Shown: positions 1 through 5,201 of the stretch, piece by piece
How the letters are laid out: each line of letters starts with the position of its first letter
How positions within the stretch are numbered: position 1 is the stretch's first letter
DNA from: Candidatus Aminicenantota bacterium
GTDB lineage: Bacteria > Acidobacteriota > Aminicenantia > Aminicenantales > Saccharicenantaceae
Assembly: GCA_022867105.1 (NCBI GenBank)
Contig: JALHVH010000284.1
Span: forward strand, 1 to 8,249
Direction of reading: 5' to 3'
Length of the DNA stretch: 8,249 bases
Position numbers and translations under genes: made by a program
The notes under the pieces: model-generated
Told to the model about the DNA's origin: nothing
What the model saw: only the letters and a program-made list of their open reading frames with translations
Databases searched by the model: none

Positions 1-248
1 ACGGCCCGATTGTTGGCCCGGCCGAATCCCTCGTTCAAGGAATTCCGGAGGAGCCGGGTCCGGGGAAACCGCTCCGCGATGAGCTCCGGACTCCCGTCCG
101 TCGAGGCGTTGTCGACGACGATGACCTCGTGGTCGATGGCCTGGGCGTTCGCCTCGATCGAGGACAGGCACTCCGGCAAGTGGACGCCGTCGTTATAGTT
201 CACAAGGAGAATCGAAAGGAGCGGGGAATTCTCGGCCTCAGCTCTCAA
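1..248 (-). CDS. Family 2 glycosyltransferase, N-terminal part (runs off the left edge)
   Basis: Only the first 82 codons are present. The product begins a GT-A fold: the first beta strand and turn read SILLVNYND (about residues 12-20), followed by EVIVVDNASTDGS (41-53), whose aspartates are the usual nucleotide-sugar contacts of GT2 enzymes. NEGFGRANN near the window edge matches the rhamnosyltransferase-like GT2 subgroup. The metal-binding DxD and the acceptor region lie outside the window, so donor and acceptor cannot be named. The chosen start is a TTG at 248-246. It lies 11 bases inside the preceding GT4 gene and has a GGAGG six bases upstream (259-255). No ATG or GTG precedes the first beta strand in frame. 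It is the third gene of a minus-strand operon, probably for a surface polysaccharide. The family is clear; the exact start is likely. Confidence 0.9.
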   Translation of the reverse strand, partial: MRAEAENSPLLSILLVNYNDGVHLPECLSSIEANAQAIDHEVIVVDNASTDGSPELIAERFPRTRLLRNSLNEGFGRANNRA

Positions 249-1389
249 GGCAATCCTCCAGGACCCGCTCGATCTTCCGCAGCTGGCCCTTAAGCGAGAA
301 ATTCTGTTCGACGAACCTCCGGCCGCCCTCCGCGATGGCACGGGCGAGCACCGGGTCATCCAGGACGCGGGCCGCCCCTTCCGCGATCCGGGCGGGGTCG
401 GCGGATCCGACGAGAACACCCGTCCGGCCGTCGATGACGACCTCCGGCAGGCCGCCGGCCGCGACGGCTACGACCGGCGTTCCGGAGGCCATGGCCTCGA
501 GGCCCACACGGCCCAACGAGTCCACGGTCGACGCCACGATGAGGACATCGAGCAGCGCCAGGATCCCCGAAAGGTCTTCCCGGAACCCTAAGAAAATGAC
601 GTTCTTTTCCAGCCCGAGGCACCGCACCGTCTCCCGGACTTCCCCGGCAAAGCGTCCGTCCTTGACCTCGCCGACGATGAGGAGGCGGATGTCCGGCCGG
701 CGTCGCTTGAGGAGATCCAAAGCCAGGACCGTTTCTTTTTGCCCCTTCCCGGGATAGATCTTGCCGATGATGCCGAGGACCGGGACGCCCTCGTCAAGCC
801 CCAGGGAGACCCTTAGGGCCGCAAGGTCCGGTATTGATCTTCGACCGGTGTCGATCCCGTTGCCGATGACGACGGCCTTCCCCGTCCCTCCAAACGCCCG
901 GGCCGAAGCCCCGGAGTTGGCGACGATCCGGACCGCGAGTTTGTCCATGCGGCGGACGAGGGCCTTTCGCCCGAGGATATGCGACAGGAGCGGGCCCTCG
1001 CCGTCGAGAATCTCGTGGACGAACCAGACGTGCGGCACGCCCGCGCGGCGGGCGGCGAAAGCCCCGGTCCATATGGCCGAAGTATTCGTCACGACCAGAT
1101 CGACGGCCTCGTTCCGGATGAGCCGGGCCATGCGGATGACGCCTGGAAAATTCCATGCCCGGGTCAAGGGCTGTTTCCAGGCCTTGGATCTCTCGGTCAG
1201 CGACCACTTCATGGGCAGGACCCGGGTCAAGATCCCGGCCTCCTCCGTCTCCCGCTGGAGGGGTCCCTTCCGGGGGAGGGCAAGGAGGGGCCTGAACCTC
1301 CCCCGTTCCAGGCCGCGAAGGACGTCCAGAAGCATCCGCTCGGCGCCGTTCAACTCGGAAGAGTGCGAAACGAAGAGGACGGTCTTCAT
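238..1389 (-). CDS. Family 4 glycosyltransferase (GT-B fold)
   Basis: A 383-residue cytoplasmic retaining glycosyltransferase, the usual length for GT4. The N-terminal half has the Gly-containing acceptor-side loop SELNGAERMLLDVL (11-24) and no membrane segment. The C-terminal nucleotide-sugar half starts near residue 203 with VLGIIGKIYPGKGQ (204-217), where Lys215 fits the conserved phosphate-contacting lysine, then LLIVGE (236-241), and DSLGRVGLEAMASGTPVV (290-307), the donor-binding signature, followed by GGLPEVV. The first acid of the usual E-x7-E pair is Asp290; the second is Glu298. The start codon overlaps the stop of the upstream GT4 gene as ATGA, with only a weak AAGG further upstream, so translation is probably coupled. 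It is the second gene of the operon. Sugar donor and acceptor cannot be told from sequence; the role in capsule, O-antigen or exopolysaccharide synthesis is inferred from the three adjacent transferases. Confidence 0.94.
   Translation of the reverse strand: MKTVLFVSHSSELNGAERMLLDVLRGLERGRFRPLLALPRKGPLQRETEEAGILTRVLPMKWSLTERSKAWKQPLTRAWNFPGVIRMARLIRNEAVDLVVTNTSAIWTGAFAARRAGVPHVWFVHEILDGEGPLLSHILGRKALVRRMDKLAVRIVANSGASARAFGGTGKAVVIGNGIDTGRRSIPDLAALRVSLGLDEGVPVLGIIGKIYPGKGQKETVLALDLLKRRRPDIRLLIVGEVKDGRFAGEVRETVRCLGLEKNVIFLGFREDLSGILALLDVLIVASTVDSLGRVGLEAMASGTPVVAVAAGGLPEVVIDGRTGVLVGSADPARIAEGAARVLDDPVLARAIAEGGRRFVEQNFSLKGQLRKIERVLEDCLES
255..259 (-). promoter_or_regulatory. Ribosome binding site that fixes the TTG start of the GT2 gene
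   Basis: The minus strand reads GGAGG followed by six bases and then TTG. It lies inside the last codons of the upstream GT4 gene, so ribosomes finishing that gene could re-initiate here. It is the main reason for choosing the rare TTG codon. Confidence 0.7.
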
Positions 1390-2522
1390 CGGGCCCCGGC
1401 GACCTTCTCATAGAACGCCAGCGTCTCGCGAGCGGTCACGTCCCAGCTGAAGAGGGCGGACCTCCGCTTCCCCTCTTCGCCAAGCTCCCGTCTCTTGCCG
1501 GCGTCTCGGAGGAGTCCCAGGAGGACGCCGGCGATCTTATTTGGATCGATGGGATCGAAGTAGGCGGCCGCTTCTCCCCCGACCTCGGGAAGGGCTCCCG
1601 CCCGGGAGACGGCGGCAGGCAGGCCGCAGGCCATGGCCTCGAGGAGGGGAAGGCCGAAGCCTTCGCAGAGGGAGGGAAAAACGAAGAGGTGGGCCAGCCG
1701 GTAGAGGTCCCGGACCTCGGGGTCGGAAAGATAGCCAAGGCGCTTGACCCAGTCCCCGAGCCTGAGCCTCGCGACGGCTTCATCGAGGTTGGCGGAATCT
1801 TCGCCTTTCCGGCCGGCCACGACGAGGGCGACTTTCTCTCCGGCATCATGCACCCTGGCCAGGGCTTCGACGAGAGTCCCCAGGTTTTTCCTGAACTCGA
1901 CAGCCCCAACGAAAAGGAGAAACCTTTCGGGCAGGGCGTATTTACGCCGGGTCGCTTCGAGGACCTGGGTCGGGACGTCTTCGAGGAAGAGCGGGTTGAG
2001 GCCCAACGGGGTGACCTTGATCTTGGCCTCGTCAAGCGAGAAGCGTTCCAGGACAGCTCCCCGCGTGAACTCGGAGATCGTCAGGATGCCGTCGGCGTTT
2101 TCCAGCGATTCTCCGGCCTTCTTAGAGAACACGTCTCTCGCCTGCTTGTCGGCCTTCCTGGGGTAGTCAAGGAAAAAAAGGTCGTAAACGGTGACGATTT
2201 TCCCGCCTGCGGTCGGCAGGGCCAGCGGCGTCGGCGAGTGGGTCAGGTCCAGTTTCGTTCCGAAGAAGGAATCGAGGGACGGCCGGCCCAGACGGTACCA
2301 GAGGAAGTTCATGATCCGCACGGGGATGCGGAGGTCCCTGAACCTGGACCTGGCGAACGGGGGGACCTTTTCGACAGGAAAGCGCTCCTTCCAGGAGGAA
2401 CTGAACAGGTAATATTCGTTGGCCCCATCGATCCGGGCGAGCTGGAAGAGGAGGTTCTTCAGATACGTCCCGACGCCGGTCTCGCGGCTGAGAAAGGGAC
2501 GGATATCAACACCAATTCGCAT
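1386..2522 (-). CDS. Family 4 glycosyltransferase, MtfB (mannosyltransferase B)-like
   Basis: A 378-residue GT-B glycosyltransferase and first gene of the minus-strand operon. The start MRIGVDIRPFLSRETGVGTY (1-20), then DLTHSPTPLALP (92-103) and VTVYDLFFLDYP (110-121), are typical of the MtfB/WbaZ-like subgroup that adds mannose or similar sugars to O-antigen and exopolysaccharide repeats. The donor half shows FLLFVGAVEFRKNL (201-214), with Arg211-Lys212 in the phosphate-binding position, and the complete E-x7-E motif in CEGFGLPLLEAMACG (Glu287, Glu295). No signal peptide or membrane span is present, so it should work on the cytoplasmic face, on a lipid-linked acceptor. The ATG is chosen because the family begins MRIG/MKIG. 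There is no Shine-Dalgarno, and a promoter-like sequence ends only eight bases upstream, so the message may be leaderless. Family confident; mannose as donor is a guess from the subgroup. Confidence 0.94.
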   Translation of the reverse strand: MRIGVDIRPFLSRETGVGTYLKNLLFQLARIDGANEYYLFSSSWKERFPVEKVPPFARSRFRDLRIPVRIMNFLWYRLGRPSLDSFFGTKLDLTHSPTPLALPTAGGKIVTVYDLFFLDYPRKADKQARDVFSKKAGESLENADGILTISEFTRGAVLERFSLDEAKIKVTPLGLNPLFLEDVPTQVLEATRRKYALPERFLLFVGAVEFRKNLGTLVEALARVHDAGEKVALVVAGRKGEDSANLDEAVARLRLGDWVKRLGYLSDPEVRDLYRLAHLFVFPSLCEGFGLPLLEAMACGLPAAVSRAGALPEVGGEAAAYFDPIDPNKIAGVLLGLLRDAGKRRELGEEGKRRSALFSWDVTARETLAFYEKVAGAR

Positions 2523-2530
2523 TTGGACTA

Positions 2531-2559
2531 AATGTATCGTTCGAAATATTAAAAGTCAA
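2531..2559 (-). promoter_or_regulatory. Promoter of the glycosyltransferase operon, possibly leaderless
   Basis: The minus strand carries TTGACT (2559-2554), a 17-base spacer and TACATT (2536-2531), matching 5/6 and 4/6 of the sigma-70 consensus, in an AT-rich patch of otherwise GC-rich DNA. Only eight bases separate the -10 box from the ATG, which would place the transcription start within about two bases of the start codon. Confidence 0.55.
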
Positions 2560-2638
2560 GGAACCAGGCTATACGTCGCCGGTCAAAACAGGACACTCTC
2601 GTGCCGGAAGAACTGTGTGCCGACCCGATGTTTTGATG

Positions 2639-2667
2639 TTGCTTTCTCCTCTAGAAAAGGGTATTAT
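2639..2667 (+). promoter_or_regulatory. Promoter of the M20 hydrolase gene
   Basis: TTGCTT (2639-2644), a 17-base spacer and TATTAT (2662-2667). The -10 box matches 5/6; the -35 box is weak (3/6). Transcription would start near 2674, leaving a leader of about 15 bases that just includes the ribosome binding site. It diverges from the glycosyltransferase promoter. The bases between the two promoters show no other clear structure. Confidence 0.45.
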
Positions 2668-2675
2668 CCCCGGGC

Positions 2676-2681
2676 AAGGAG
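2676..2681 (+). promoter_or_regulatory. Ribosome binding site fixing the M20 start
   Basis: AAGGAG lies seven bases before the ATG at 2689. The reading frame is open much further upstream, to at least 2419, but that part runs antisense through a glycosyltransferase gene. This site shows where translation really begins. Confidence 0.75.
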
Positions 2682-2688
2682 AACCTTT

Positions 2689-3927
2689 ATGGTCAACCCC
2701 GAGATCTTCGCCAAGATCAGCAAGCGCATCGATTCCTATCGCAACGACATGATCGACATGCAGGTCAAGCTCTGCTCCCTGCCCGCCATCGCACCGGCAA
2801 GCGGAGGGGAAGGAGAAGGCAGAAAGGCCGCGTTCCTGATAAAGTACTTGGAACAGAACGGCTTCACGGACGTTCGGCTGATCAAGGCCCCCGATTTGGA
2901 CTGCCCGGACGGCTTCCGTCCCAATATTCTGGCTTTCACCAAGGGAAAGGACCCATCCAAGACGATCTGGATCATGACCCACACGGACATCGTTCCTCCC
3001 GGAGAGCTGTCCCTGTGGCGCGGCGATCCGTTCAAGGCCTGGATCGAGAAGGGCCGGGTCTACGGACGGGGCGCCGAGGACAACCAGCAGGACATGGTGG
3101 CCTCGCTCTTCGCCATCAAGGCCTTCCGGGAAGAGGGACAGATGCCGTCCCATGACATCGGCGTCGCCCTTGTCGCCGACGAGGAGACGGGGAGCAGGAA
3201 GGGCATCGATTACGTCCTCAAGCAAACCGACGCCTTCCGGAAACAGGACCTGATCATCGTCCCCGACGCCGGAAACGAGACCGGAACCCTGATCGAGGTC
3301 GCCGAGAAAAGCATCCTCTGGCTGAAGATCAAGACCTTGGGCAAACAGGCTCATGCCTCCACACCGGAGAAGGGTGTCAACAGCTTCAAGGCCGCCGCCT
3401 ACATGATCACGGAGCTCGACAAGCTCCACGAGATCTTCAATGCCAAAGACGGCCTCTTCGATCCTCCCATCTCCACCTTCGAGCCCACGAAAAAAGAAGC
3501 CAACGTCCCGAACATCAACACCATCCCGGGGGAAGACGTCTTCTATGTGGACAGCCGCATCCTGCCGGGTTATGACGTGGCCGTTGTCCAGAAGAAGATC
3601 CGGGAGATCGCCGACGCGGTCGAGCGGAAGCAAAACGTGAAGATCACGATCCAGGAGGAGCAGAACGCCCCCGCGGCGGCGCCGACCCCGGCCCGGGCCG
3701 CCGTCGTCGCGGCCCTGCAGAAAGCCATCAAGGAAGTCTACCGGAAGGATGCCACGGCCTCGGGGATCGGTGGAGGGACCGTGGCCGCCCTGTTCCGCCG
3801 CAAGGGGTTCGAGGCCGCCTGCTGGTCGAAGGTCGACGATACCGCCCACCAGCCGAACGAATACTGCGTCATCGACAACATGATCGGCGACGCCAAGGTC
3901 TACGCCCACGTCTTCTTACAAGATTAG
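2689..3927 (+). CDS. M20 family metallohydrolase (ArgE/DapE/carboxypeptidase superfamily), archaeal-like
   Basis: A 412-residue di-zinc amidohydrolase that should cleave a peptide or N-acyl amino acid bond in the cytoplasm; no signal peptide is seen. All expected metal residues are visible: His98 in THTD, bridging Asp131 in GRGAEDNQQD, catalytic Glu165 and ligand Glu166 in DEETGS, Asp193 in VPDAG and His387 in TAHQPNEYC. His222 in KQAHAS begins the dimerisation (lid) domain, about 200-320. Passages such as EKSILWLK, FDPPISTFEPTKKEANVPN and GIGGGTVAALFR match, from memory, the archaeal-type group filed as PRK13983, sometimes labelled diaminopimelate aminotransferase in error. The ATG is chosen by its ribosome binding site. 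The gene has its own promoter, diverges from the glycosyltransferases and converges on the deacetylase gene. The substrate is unknown: dipeptides, acetyl-amino acids and succinyl-diaminopimelate are all possible. Family call is very secure. Confidence 0.95.
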   Translation: MVNPEIFAKISKRIDSYRNDMIDMQVKLCSLPAIAPASGGEGEGRKAAFLIKYLEQNGFTDVRLIKAPDLDCPDGFRPNILAFTKGKDPSKTIWIMTHTDIVPPGELSLWRGDPFKAWIEKGRVYGRGAEDNQQDMVASLFAIKAFREEGQMPSHDIGVALVADEETGSRKGIDYVLKQTDAFRKQDLIIVPDAGNETGTLIEVAEKSILWLKIKTLGKQAHASTPEKGVNSFKAAAYMITELDKLHEIFNAKDGLFDPPISTFEPTKKEANVPNINTIPGEDVFYVDSRILPGYDVAVVQKKIREIADAVERKQNVKITIQEEQNAPAAAPTPARAAVVAALQKAIKEVYRKDATASGIGGGTVAALFRRKGFEAACWSKVDDTAHQPNEYCVIDNMIGDAKVYAHVFLQD

Positions 3928-3932
3928 GTGGG

Positions 3933-3953
3933 TGCCGCCGAGTCGGCAATTTT
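3933..3953 (+). terminator. Short intrinsic terminator after the M20 gene
   Basis: TGCCG, a six-base loop and CGGCA are followed by ATTTT, six bases past the TAG stop. The stem is only five pairs and the T run four, so this is a weak terminator by sequence. Opposing genes end on both sides here, which fits. Confidence 0.45.
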
Positions 3954-3959
3954 GGGTAT

Positions 3960-4901
3960 CTACGCCCTCTGCGCGACCCTGATCGTATTGATGTGGATGG
4001 CAATGATGTCCTCGATCTCCGCCGCGTAGCCGCCGGCCAACACGACGGCGACCGGGATCCTGAGTTTCCGGGCCTCCGCGATGACGATCCTGTCCCTCTC
4101 CTTCAGACCGTCCAGCGTCAGGTCGAGGCCGCCCAACTGGTCCTTGCCGTAGGGGTCGGCCCCCGCCAGGTAGATCACCAGGTCGGGGCGGAACTCGCGA
4201 TAGAGCCGCGGGAAGTGGGCTCTCATTCTGGTAAGGTAGGCCTCGTCTCCGTCTCCGGACCAAAGCCCCACGTCCAGGGTGCTCGCGGCCTTTTCGGCGG
4301 GATAGATGTCCATCTGGTGGATGGAGAAGGTGAAGACATGGTCCTTCCTGGAAAAGATGACCGCCGTTCCGTTTCCCTGGTGGAGATCACAATCGACGAT
4401 CATGGCCTTCCGGATCTTGCCATCCGCCCTGAGCTTTTCCACCGCCACGGCCACATCGTTCAGGACGCAGAAACCCTCCCCGTGATCGGGAAAGGCATGA
4501 TGGAACCCGCCTCCGATGTGGACCGCCAGGCCGTCCTTCAGGGCCTCCGAGGCCGTGAGGGCCGTCCCGCCCACGGTGAGGAGGGCGAACTTGATAAGGG
4601 CCTGCGAGTAGGGGAGCTCCAGCGCCTGGGCTTCTGTTGAGGAAAGCGTCCCCGTCTTCAGCTTTCTGAGGTACTTGGCGCCGTGGACCCGGAGGATGTC
4701 CTCCTCAGACGCGGGTTCGGGCTTCAGGAAATTCTCTTTTTTCGCTCCCATGGCCAGGAGCCGCTCGTAGATCAGCCGGTACTTCCGGATGGGGAAGATG
4801 TGATGTCCGGGATCGAGCAGCCAGTACTCATTGCTGTAGACGAACTTGAACGGGAACCTTTTCTTCAGGAGGAGCTTGAAAATATCCAGGATCTCGGTCA
4901 T
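3960..4901 (-). CDS. Histone deacetylase-family amidohydrolase, class IV (HDAC11)-like
   Basis: A 313-residue zinc deacylase of the arginase/deacetylase fold, cytoplasmic. All catalytic parts are present: the His pair in GGGFHHAFPDHGEGFCVLND (His134, His135), zinc ligands Asp172 and His174 in VDCDLHQGNGTA and Asp249 in AGADPYGKD, and the transition-state tyrosine Tyr292 in LAGGYA. The start region HIFPIRKYRLIYERLL (34-49) and PEPASEEDILRVH (61-73) are typical of the bacterial class IV-like branch rather than AcuC or acetylpolyamine amidohydrolases. In bacteria these enzymes may deacylate proteins, polyamines or small acyl amides; the substrate here is unknown. The ATG has no Shine-Dalgarno and no in-frame start shortly upstream. 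A possible promoter ends nine bases before it, inside the padR remnant. The gene converges on the M20 hydrolase; a shared role in removing acyl groups is only a guess. Confidence 0.95.
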   Translation of the reverse strand: MTEILDIFKLLLKKRFPFKFVYSNEYWLLDPGHHIFPIRKYRLIYERLLAMGAKKENFLKPEPASEEDILRVHGAKYLRKLKTGTLSSTEAQALELPYSQALIKFALLTVGGTALTASEALKDGLAVHIGGGFHHAFPDHGEGFCVLNDVAVAVEKLRADGKIRKAMIVDCDLHQGNGTAVIFSRKDHVFTFSIHQMDIYPAEKAASTLDVGLWSGDGDEAYLTRMRAHFPRLYREFRPDLVIYLAGADPYGKDQLGGLDLTLDGLKERDRIVIAEARKLRIPVAVVLAGGYAAEIEDIIAIHINTIRVAQRA

Positions 4902-4910
4902 CGGACCACA

Positions 4911-4939
4911 ACCATATCAAAAATCCCGGACGGGGTAAA
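4911..4939 (-). promoter_or_regulatory. Possible promoter of the deacetylase gene
   Basis: The minus strand reads TTTACC (4939-4934), 17 bases, TATGGT (4916-4911), each matching 4/6 of consensus. The -10 box ends nine bases before the ATG, again leaving almost no leader. Weak on its own; the repeated geometry at two other starts in this window raises its interest. Confidence 0.3.
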
Positions 4940-5102
4940 CCGCAGGGCCCCGCGCCGGACGGGGCCTGAGCGTGCTCGCGCTGAAATATCCCATGGCCGT
5001 CGTCAGGAAGACCTTGCGCAGGCCGTATCCCGACAGGGGCTAGATCGAGAGGAGCCCCAGGATGGCCAGGCTCAGGTCGGACTCTATATAACGTTTCGTC
5101 AT
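4917..5102 (-). pseudogene. Decayed 5' fragment of a PadR-family transcriptional regulator gene
   Basis: From ATG at 5102 the minus strand reads MTKRYIESDLSLAILGLLSI, then an in-frame TAG (5042-5040), then PLSGYGLRKVFLTTAMGYFS and AS. This matches the first helices and recognition region of the PadR winged-helix domain, where LLSIxPMSGYDLRK is typical. A single C-to-T change in CAG (Gln) would create the TAG. After AS the expected PGAIYPALRRLE is replaced by a GC-rich stretch. A faint echo, PAVYPVR, comes just before a TGA at 4919-4917. The wing, dimerisation helix and C-terminal domain are missing, apparently lost where the deacetylase gene now begins. Intact PadR proteins have roughly 100-200 residues; this frame has 60 plus two stops. 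It has no Shine-Dalgarno. The identification rests on recall of the family motif. The conserved start and neighbouring operator suggest recent loss. Confidence 0.7.
4926..4968. repeat. GC-rich hairpin and 10-bp direct repeat inside the padR remnant
   Basis: CCGGACGGGG occurs twice, at 4926-4935 and 4955-4964. GGCCCCG (4946-4952) and CGGGGCC (4960-4966) form a perfect seven-pair stem with a seven-base loop, extendable to nine pairs with one bulged G. It lies where the PadR reading frame loses similarity, so it may mark the insertion or deletion junction. No T run follows on either strand, so it is not an evident terminator. Confidence 0.5.
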
Positions 5103-5110
5103 AGCGCTAT
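5101..5110. repeat. Perfect 10-bp palindrome at the padR start codon
   Basis: ATAGCGCTAT overlaps the start codon of the padR remnant, five bases from the larger inverted repeat. It could be a second regulator half-site or chance. Confidence 0.3.
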
Positions 5111-5111
5111 T

Positions 5112-5140
5112 AATATAATACGATTCGTATTATTTGGCAG
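5112..5140 (-). promoter_or_regulatory. Likely promoter of the padR remnant
   Basis: CTGCCA (5140-5135), 17 bases, TATATT (5117-5112) on the minus strand, nine bases before the remnant's ATG. The -35 box overlaps, back to back, the -35 box of the M3 promoter, and the spacer contains the inverted repeat. This is the usual geometry of an autoregulated divergent pair. Confidence 0.4.
5115..5133. promoter_or_regulatory. 19-bp inverted repeat, probable PadR-type operator
   Basis: ATAATACGA, one central T, TCGTATTAT: nine-base arms pairing without mismatch. PadR-family regulators are dimers that bind AT-rich inverted repeats beside their own genes. This one lies 12 bases upstream of the padR remnant's ATG, inside the spacer of its likely promoter, and directly abuts the -35 box of the M3 peptidase promoter. 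It is therefore placed to control both directions. A perfect TATAAT (5114-5119, plus strand) overlaps its left arm. Operator function is inferred from position and symmetry. Confidence 0.6.
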
Positions 5141-5163
5141 GAGATATTTTTCTTGTGTATAAT
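5134..5163 (+). promoter_or_regulatory. Strong sigma-70-type promoter of the M3 peptidase gene
   Basis: TTGGCA (5134-5139, 5/6), an 18-base spacer and a perfect TATAAT (5158-5163). Transcription would start near 5170, giving a leader of about 32 bases. The inverted repeat ends one base before the -35 box, so a bound regulator would touch RNA polymerase here. Confidence 0.65.
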
Positions 5164-5183
5164 GGGCCCTTCCCGATCCTTTC

Positions 5184-5190
5184 AAGGAGG
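5184..5190 (+). promoter_or_regulatory. Ribosome binding site of the M3 peptidase gene
   Basis: AAGGAGG, a near-full Shine-Dalgarno, lies 11 bases before the ATG at 5202. A nearer ATG at 5192 is only one base from it and its frame ends after five codons, so 5202 is the start. Confidence 0.75.
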
Positions 5191-5201
5191 TATGCGCGGT
5201 C

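Noticed and set aside
2419..2688. A 90-codon upstream extension of the M20 protein
   Set aside because: It runs antisense through the glycosyltransferase start, has no M20 similarity, and AAGGAG with the promoter points to the ATG at 2689.
2569..3909. A 446-codon open frame antisense to the M20 gene, and similar long antisense or shifted frames (761-1450, 1689-2531, 5234-6052, 5223-6125, 6194-7312)
   Set aside because: They mirror genes with complete catalytic motifs in GC-rich DNA, have Arg/Gly/Pro-rich or motif-free products, and lack ribosome binding sites of their own.
4902..4916. A five-codon frame (MVVVR) ending in ATGA overlap with the deacetylase start, and a similar one at 5192-5209 before the M3 start
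   Set aside because: Too short to judge, without usable ribosome binding sites; chance ATGs near real starts explain them.
4946..4966. GC-rich hairpin as a terminator
   Set aside because: No T run follows on either strand.
5040..5042. TAG in the padR frame as a recoded or read-through codon
   Set aside because: The downstream frame is itself truncated within about 40 codons, and the other genes use TAG and TGA as ordinary stops, so decay is simpler.
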